Origin: Byssochlamys sp. IMV 00236
Lineage: Eukaryota > Ascomycota > Eurotiomycetes > Eurotiales > Thermoascaceae
Direction: 5' to 3'
Assembly (NCBI GenBank): GCA_001931875.2
Contig: MSJH02000797.1
Location: forward strand, 3,390-31,109
DNA length: 27,720 nt
Shown: positions 21,605 through 27,720 of the stretch, piece by piece
Layout: each line of letters begins with the position of its first letter
Numbering within the stretch: position 1 is the first letter of the stretch
Position numbers and translations under genes: made by a program
The notes under the pieces: generated by a model
What the model saw: only the letters and a program-made list of their open reading frames with translations
Database searches by the model: none
Told to the model about the DNA's origin: nothing

Positions 21605-22854
21605 TCACGACAAAGGGTTGTAAGTCGATTCGATGACTCCTGGAGCTGTGAAAATATCTTGTAGATCGTTGAGCCATTCTGTCTGCTGTAGAGCTGTCTT
21701 TAGCATGGCAGACATTCCCTCTGGTGTAGGGGCCGCGCTTGAAATGGAGCCTACGTCGCTTGTTAACAGGCCTTCAATATCATTAATATCAAAGTTCATA
21801 TCCAAGCATAGATCTGGAACACTTTTAGGGCTTGTTTGAGAAGATGTAGATGTAGTGGGAGATCTAGTAGGTGTCTGAGGCAATACCAAGCCAGTGCTAA
21901 AAGTATTGTTGAGATCAGCTCTAGGTTTGGCTTTAGGCATGTAAATGGATGAAGTAGTGGGTGCAACGATTTTGGGTTTAGTCTTTGGTATATAGAGTGA
22001 AGTAGAAGCCTTTGGTGCATTAGATTTAGTCTTTGGCATAAAGATGGATGTCTTTGCAGAGGCCAATACAGGAGTCGTGGGCATGGCCTTGAGGACAGCA
22101 GTGGAGGATGATTTGTCAGAAGAAACAGTGCTTGAAGCATTAGCAAGTGTTTTAGTTGCAGTAGGTACCAGTTGGGGATGAACGACCGGTTTGACTAGAG
22201 AAGCGACATCCAGTTGTGCAGTATTTGAGCCAGTATCCTTGGAAGTAGTGACGTTATTATAAGCAGGGCTGGGCTTTGTAGCTAGTTTTGAAATAGACTT
22301 AGGCGTGATAATAGGACGTGAACCGATGCTTGAGTGTTCTAAAGAGACAGTATTAGAAGAAAGTTGACGTAAGCAAAAATGGAAACCTACCTTGAGTATT
22401 TTGAGTATCATGAAGTACGCGTGTATGTGTAGCTTCTTTAGCAATAGGCAAAGCCTTTAATTGCAGTTGCTCTTTCTGCTTTAAGGGTGAATCACTAGGC
22501 TTGGTAGCAATCAAACCTTGTCTAGGATCCGTAGCAGATTGCTCACTATGTACAACTGAAGCTGCAGGTACGCCTGCGGTATTAGCAGCTGTTGAAGGTA
22601 TGATGCGTTTTTTAATACTGTACCCTTTGTATGTGTCAGGACCTTCAATAAGAAGATCGGTTATATCACTTTGAGTGAATGGGTATACACACTAAGTAAT
22701 ATAGATTAGTGAATTTGCAAGTTGATCGACTATAGATTATGCAACTTACTTTAAGGTTTTCACACATAATAAATTGACAATCAAAGTTTATGGTATATGG
22801 CAACACTTCAGAATCACAAATAGGGCAAGATCTTTGTCTCTTTTGACTTGACAT
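21605..22854 (-). CDS. Hypothetical protein with USPL1-like N-terminal zinc motif and short repeats
   Basis: Three exons on the minus strand: 22750-22854, 22391-22691 and 21605-22338, giving 379 residues with consistent phases. The N-terminus has Cys10-x2-Cys13 (SCPICDSEV), then FIMCENLK joined by splicing to CVYPFTQSD, giving Cys31-x4-Cys36. This CPxC ... CENxxCxYP layout resembles the N-terminal zinc element of animal USPL1 (a SUMO protease), but no protease domain follows. The middle is low-complexity Ser/Thr/Pro/Lys with three copies of S-(I/L)-(F/Y)-(M/I)-P-K-(T/A)-K near 233, 249 and 266. The end has acidic hydrophobic pieces (DMNFDINDIEGLL, WLNDLQDIF) that look like protein-interaction or activation segments. 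It is probably nuclear or cytosolic, with no signal peptide. Function is unknown; the USPL1 comparison is by eye. Confidence 0.75.
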
Positions 22855-23101
22855 TTAGAAAAAGGGTTTAAAACTTGTGCAAAAGACAGAGAGAAAGAGA
22901 TTGCTTTTTAAAAAATACGCTCTTTCCCCCTTTTTCTCATAAAAATAAATTCATTGGCTAATCATGTTATCTGAGCAAAAAAACAAGCCACAGTCTTTTT
23001 GTTTGTAAAAACACATGCTCAATTGATGAATGTACGCCCATGTACACAAAAAGCAGTAGGCATTCTCTTCTCTCTGCCTCTCTCTCTCTATTTCACTTGT
23101 A

Positions 23102-23374
23102 TTAAAATTGAAGAAAAAAAAAAGGTATGAATAATATAGCCATGATTATCAATCCAATGATGATCATACCAATGATGACCATTTCAAGGTACACAATATC
23201 GTCATCTTGATTCAAGAGAAAAACAAGGTCGCCTACCCTTGTAGTCTATTACTGCTTTAATTTTATTCATCAATAGTAAACAGAGAAATAGACAACATGT
23301 ATTCAAGTGTCAATCCTTACTGTCGATCTTGCATTGTTCTTAAAGGGATTGCTAAAAAATATAAAAAGCATCAT
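23102..23374 (-). CDS. Proposed small spliced single-pass membrane protein (65 aa)
   Basis: Exons on the minus strand: 23321-23374 (18 codons from ATGATG) and 23102-23245 (47 codons plus TAA). The 75-bp intron has donor GTAAGG and acceptor AATAG, phase 0. The joined product reads SNPFKNNARSTTTRVGDL across the junction, then a Gln/Asp-rich turn and a hydrophobic segment beginning VYLEMVIIGMIIIGL, typical of a one-pass membrane protein. The coherent frame across a canonical intron is the evidence; neither exon is long enough to stand out alone. The start is uncertain: TTTTTTAG at 23354 also looks like a splice acceptor preceded by a CTAATG branch site, so the N-terminus could come from another exon. 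The end runs into a T10 tract and may differ. No family was recognised. Confidence 0.4.
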
Positions 23375-23616
23375 TAGCCAATGAAAACTCAAGACTACCT
23401 GCATTAAAGATAATCCTAGTAACACAGACTATTTATGCGATTGTTTTGCCAATAATTTCCCAAAAAAGTTGAAGCGCCCAAAGCAATAATGGGCAGAACG
23501 AAAACATTTACCAAAGATTGACATTTGTTTATATCCTTTATAACCATTTCTATTTTTACTATTCTTTGTCTTCTTTTTCTCCCTTTGACATTGTTCCCCT
23601 TGTTAATAAAGAGACA

Positions 23617-24923
23617 ATGAAGCTGCTACTAATTGTACAATTGATATGCACCATTACTGTTGCCTATTCATTCATACTACAGCCACTGCCAACAAAGACC
23701 GCAACTATCCCGGCTAATGGAAAGCATCTCGATTCACCAACACCTGCTCCACAAAAACGATTAGTGAAGCGTGATGTATCTGATACATTGAGCTTATACG
23801 AGATGTGGGCGAATGATTGCAATAACAACAATAATAATAATGCAAAAGTGGCTATACCAGGCCTAAATGCTCTCTGGCAAACTGTGACAAGCACTGTATA
23901 TTGCGGAAACGGTCGCGTTACTACTATTACAAAAACTGTAACAGCAACATCGACGGCAACTGCTACAAAGGGTACCGGAGGAAGTGGTAGTAGTGGCGGT
24001 AGTAAAGGAAACACCTGTGATGATCAATGCTGGAGCACTTATTTATGGCGTAAGATGTGTATAATGAATAATAAATCCTCCCTTTTCTAACCATCTCTCA
24101 TAGATACATATGGCTATGGCATTTCTGTAGCTCAAGGCATTACAGGCACAATCTTGATGATTCTTGGTATTTGCTTCTTAATCTTTGGCTTCAGCTCTTT
24201 CCGTGGAACTTTGGCTGCTACTGGTTTTGTCTTTTTTGGTAATACGGTTGATCTATATTTATCACTATAGCTCATATCATTCGGTAGCTTGTATGACGTG
24301 GATTGGTCTAGTCAATAACGAACCCCAGTACGGATATCCAAACAATGATGCCGTTTATCTTTCAGTCTCATGTGGCCTTGGTCTTATCGGTGCCTTCCTC
24401 TTTATGTATATCTATAGTATAGCCGTATACTTTATCGGCTGCGTCGGTGGGTTCTTTCTCGCTGTCTTTATTCTCTCGTGGAAGGATAGTCTTACTATTC
24501 AGATTGTAAGTTCATTATTCTTAATTCTCACACGTCTAACCTTTCACGCACCTTTAGCAAGTTGCACGTATCTGCTTTATTGTTGGCATGGGCATATTAT
24601 TTGCCATATTTATTTGCTTAGCAGAAAGCTACTTTGTCATATTCTGCACTTCCTTTATTGGTGCATACATATTCATGCTTGGCCTTGATCTCTTTGCTCA
24701 TACTGGTATGGTTAATGCCTTCCTTGTGATCTTTGATGGAAACCAAAACCATCATAACGTGTATATTATGAGAATGTCTGTTTATGTAATGCTGGCATTT
24801 GTGATATTCCTTACTATTATTTCTTTCATATGGCAATACTACTGGAATATTGTCTGTAAAAAGAAGGGATTTGGCATTAACCTTGAAGAAAGAGTCGAAG
24901 AAAAAGAAGCAGTAGAAGCTTAA
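23617..24923 (+). CDS. Multi-pass membrane protein with DUF4203 (TMEM198/TM7SF3-like) domain and secreted N-terminal part
   Basis: Four exons: 23617-24049, 24104-24238, 24288-24505 and 24558-24923, giving 383 residues. The first 19 residues form a signal peptide (MKLLLIVQLICTITVAYS). A short segment then ends at Lys-Arg (51-52, after RLV), a likely Kex2 processing site. The ectodomain has an Asn run, a Thr/Val-rich piece and a Gly/Ser linker with few cysteines. From about residue 145 the rest is a bundle of about seven hydrophobic helices beginning ISVAQGITGTILMILG, the pattern of DUF4203 proteins in fungi. The tail is charged (LEERVEEKEAVEA) and cytosolic. The molecular role of this family in fungi is poorly defined; location at the plasma membrane or in the secretory system is inferred from the signal peptide. 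Confidence 0.8.
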
Positions 24924-25087
24924 AGTGATATAAATGTATCATCCACATACACACTTGATTTCCTAATTATATATATAAATATCTATTAAAAATGAAAAAG
25001 ACATGTTGATCTATAAAATAGTACAGAATTTGTTTATTAAATAAAACTTTTTATAAGGGGAGAAGCATCCGTTGGTATTCTAACATT
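24924..25087. terminator. Shared 3' region of two convergent genes with poly-A signals on both strands
   Basis: Only 164 bp separate the two stop codons. AATAAA on the plus strand (25040-25045) and AATAAA on the minus strand (TTTATT at 25033-25038) lie almost side by side, so the two 3' UTRs probably overlap. Confidence 0.55.
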
Positions 25088-27462
25088 TTATTTGTTCTTG
25101 TTGGCTTGTTCCTTCTTGTATTGTTGAATGAGTTCTTCTTGAACGTTTGTTTGAACGGGTTGATGATCTTTGTATTCCATAGTGAATTCACCTTTACCCT
25201 GAGTAGCAGATCTTAATTCTGTAGAATAGCCAAACATATCATTGAGAGGAACATCTGCAGTCACTTGGAAGTAGTCTTCTTGAATTTCAGTATCTACAAT
25301 AGTACCCTTACGCTTGTTGAGACCACCGATAACGGCGCCTTGGAATTCAGTAGGGGCTGTAATGGAAACATTCATGATGGGTTCCAAAATGGTAGGTCTA
25401 GCCTTAGCAAATGCTTCCGCGAAGGCGTTCTTAGTAGCGATACGGAAAGCCAATTCACTAGAATCAACAGAGTGAGCAGCACCATCTTCCAAGATCATAC
25501 GAACACCATTCACAGGATGACCGATCAAAGGACCCTTCTCAAGACCGTCAAGGAAACCTTTTTCACATGCAGGAATATAGTTGGTGGGAATGTTACCACC
25601 AACAACACGGTTTTCAAATTCAATATCCTTTCCAGTTTCTTCATCACGGGCCATAGGTTCGATCACACCCATGACACGACCGAATTGACCAGCACCACCA
25701 GATTGCTTCTTGTGAGTGTAGTTGAACTTGGCGGGTTGAGTGATGGTTTCACGGAAAGCAACACGAGGTTTACCAGTAACACATTCGACACCGTATTCAC
25801 GCTTCATACGTTCAACGTAGATTTGCAAGTGAAGTTCACCCATACCAGAGATAATGGTCTCCTTGGATTCACTGTTAACATGAACACGGAAAGTAGGATC
25901 TTCCTTTTGGAAACGGTTCAAGGCCTTGGAGAAGTTGGGGGTTTCTTTACCCTTGGGATTGATAGAAAGAGAAATGACAGGTTCAGGGACGTACATGGAG
26001 GTCATGGTGTATTTGAGAGTACCATCAGTAAAGGTGTCACCACTGGAACAGTCAACGCCAAATATGGCACCAATTTCACCAGCACCAAGCTCATCAACGT
26101 CTTCCATATCAGCAGCATGCATACGGACAAGTCTAGGAACCTTGATCTTCTTACCAGTCTTTACGTTGGTGATAAAGGATCCCTTCTTCAAAGTACCTTG
26201 GTAAATACGCATATAAGTTAATTGACCATAACGACCTTCTTCCAACTTGAAAGCGAGACCAACGAATGGACTGTTGGAGTAGGGCTTGAGTTCGACCTTT
26301 TCTTCATCCTTATTGATGTCCAAAGCAACATTTGTAACTTCGGTAGGATTAGGCAAGTAATTGACGACGGCATCCAAAAGGGGTTGTACAGCAGTGTTCT
26401 TGAAGGCAGAGCCCATCAGGACGGGCGTAAACTTCAATGAGATGGTAGCACGACGAACAGCAGCAACGAGTTGTTCGGCAGTAGGAATTTCCTCAGCAAG
26501 ATAAAGATCAGCGATTTCATCATCCACGTTAGCCAGTTGTTCAATCAGTTCATTACGTTTTTCAGTAGCAAGGGGCATCAATTCTTCAGGGATATCGCTT
26601 TCGACCAAGTGTTCACCGTTATCACCTTTGTTATAGTATGCCTTCCATTTAATCAAGTCCACAACACCAGCAAATTGATCTTCTGCACCAATAGGGATTT
26701 GAACAGCGGCAGCAGTCAACTTGAGCTTTTGACGAAGTTGATCAATAATACGGAATGGATTTGCACCAGCACGATCCATCTTGTTGATAAAGGAAATACG
26801 GGGGACATTGTAACGACGCATTTGACGATCGACAGTAATCGTCTGAGATTGAACACCAGAGACAGAACATAAAATCAAGACTGCACCATCGAGCACACGC
26901 AAGGCACGCTCTACTTCAATAGTGAAATCGACGTGACCTAAAAATGATCATTGTCAACAATGCTGAGTTGTATTTCATGTGTGACACTTTACCAGGAGTA
27001 TCGATAATGTTAATATTGTGATCTCCCCAGCTTGCATAAGTAGCAGCTGATTGAATAGTAATACCCTTTTCTCTTTCCAAGTCCATAGAATCCATTTTTG
27101 CACCAACACCATCACGTCCTCGGACGTCATGGATTTCCTTGATACGGCCAGTGTAATAAAGAATACGCTCTGTACATGTTGTCTTACCAGAATCAATATG
27201 AGCTGAAATACCAATGTTACGAAGCTTATTTAAGCGATCCTAAGATATATAAAAAATTAGTTATTTGTATATTTGATAAGTTTGTGTGCTGCGATCTTAC
27301 AAGATCTTTGGCATCGGCTTCGGTTGATTGAAAGCGACGACCCATTCCAATAGGGAAAAGAGAAAAAGTTGAATGAGGTGTTGCCTCCAGAAAGGAAGAA
27401 GCTGTTGCTCGGAAGCTAATCTTCCCCGGAAGCCCTCCAAGTAGAGAGCGTACGAAGGACAT
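25088..27462 (-). CDS. MEF1: Mitochondrial elongation factor G1 (translocase GTPase)
   Basis: Three exons on the minus strand: 27301-27462, 26993-27239 and 25088-26937, giving 752 residues. The first exon encodes a basic, serine-rich leader ending near RRFQST, a typical mitochondrial presequence. The GTPase domain has AHIDSGKT (P-loop, 67-74), the REKGITI switch, DTPGHVDF (134-141, restored by splicing) and NKMD (188-191). Later EF-G domains show [11 protein letters not shown] and [12 protein letters not shown], and near the end [16 protein letters not shown]. These match EF-G1 (GFM1/MEF1), which moves tRNA and mRNA on the mitochondrial ribosome, rather than EF-G2, which acts in recycling. 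The frame continues upstream of ATG 27462 but lacks a better start. The gene is intact. Confidence 0.96.
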
Positions 27463-27720
27463 TCTACACTTTATAAAAGAAAAAAAGTTTTGGACCCTTG
27501 CCCTGACAAATTTATCGGAAGGACTGTGTGGCTGTTGCAGAATTAAATGCACCCCGACTTCAAAGTTCCGCTTAAAATAATCTACAGCTGTGAACCAATT
27601 GAAATTAGTTTTCAGACAGGTTGAATACAAGCACTGGACATCTTTGCTGTAAAAAATCTAAATCTCTTGAGAAACCATGTTGGATATGGCGATATGAAAA
27701 AAAAAAAAAAAAAAAAAAAA
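27463..27720. other. Upstream region of MEF1 and poly-A run at the window end
   Basis: The first 230 bases form the promoter and leader side of MEF1; no clear TATA box or known motif was found. The last 24 bases (27697-27720) are all A, which may be where a contig stops at a homopolymer. Confidence 0.5.

Noticed and set aside
25265..26221. Long plus-strand open frame (318 codons) opposite MEF1
   Set aside because: It is antisense to a well-conserved EF-G1 exon and is explained by the codon bias of that gene; no family features seen.
27226..27630. N-terminal extension of MEF1 upstream of 27462
   Set aside because: The frame is open upstream but has no ATG in a good position, and the presequence from ATG 27462 already fits a mitochondrial leader.

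Overview
The window looks like nuclear DNA of a filamentous fungus, most probably Mucoromycota (Mucorales-like). It is AT-rich. Its genes are split by many 45-75 bp GT-AG introns with CTAAC/CTRAY-like branch sites. Promoters have pyrimidine tracts and genes end in AATAAA signals. The proteins are a fused single-chain urease, an Sse1/Hsp110 chaperone, mitochondrial EF-G1, a microsomal P450 and a fungal Grainyhead/CP2 factor. There are no bacterial operons, CRISPR arrays or viral genes. The two ends of the window are a LINE fragment and a 24-nt poly-A run, so it may be a contig bounded by repeats.

Layout: 1-861 is the 3' end of a non-LTR retrotransposon ORF. 862-2769 is mostly non-coding. 2770-3846 (+) encodes a secreted-pathway type I membrane protein with a cytosolic PPAY motif. 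4169-6662 (-) is an Hsp110/SSE1 chaperone with a heat-shock element upstream. 7193-10035 (-) is a complete seven-exon urease with GATA motifs upstream. 10036-15424 is a 5.4-kb gene-poor stretch with one degenerate coding-like fragment and some inverted repeats. 15425-18371 (+) is a Grainyhead-like (CP2) transcription factor with two unusually long, microsatellite-filled introns. 18886-20665 (+) is a six-exon cytochrome P450. 20666-21604 holds a possible structured RNA. 21605-22854 (-) is a protein with a zinc-binding N-terminus resembling that of USPL1. 23102-23374 (-) is a proposed small spliced membrane-protein gene. 23617-24923 (+) is a multi-pass protein with a DUF4203/TMEM198-like domain and a secreted ectodomain. 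25088-27462 (-) is mitochondrial elongation factor G1.

The genes do not form one pathway; this is ordinary mixed fungal gene order (chaperone, nitrogen scavenging, transcription, oxidation, membrane proteins, mitochondrial translation). I rebuilt the gene models by joining exons on canonical splice sites, checking that phases agree at each junction, and comparing with remembered family motifs. Every CDS model closes to a whole number of codons. The least certain parts are intron 2 of the Grainyhead gene, the P450 start, and the small gene at 23102-23374. I found no strong case for a new multi-gene system. The best leads are the small spliced gene, the USPL1-like zinc protein with a repeated motif, the PPAY membrane protein, and the structured stretch near 21.1-21.3 kb.
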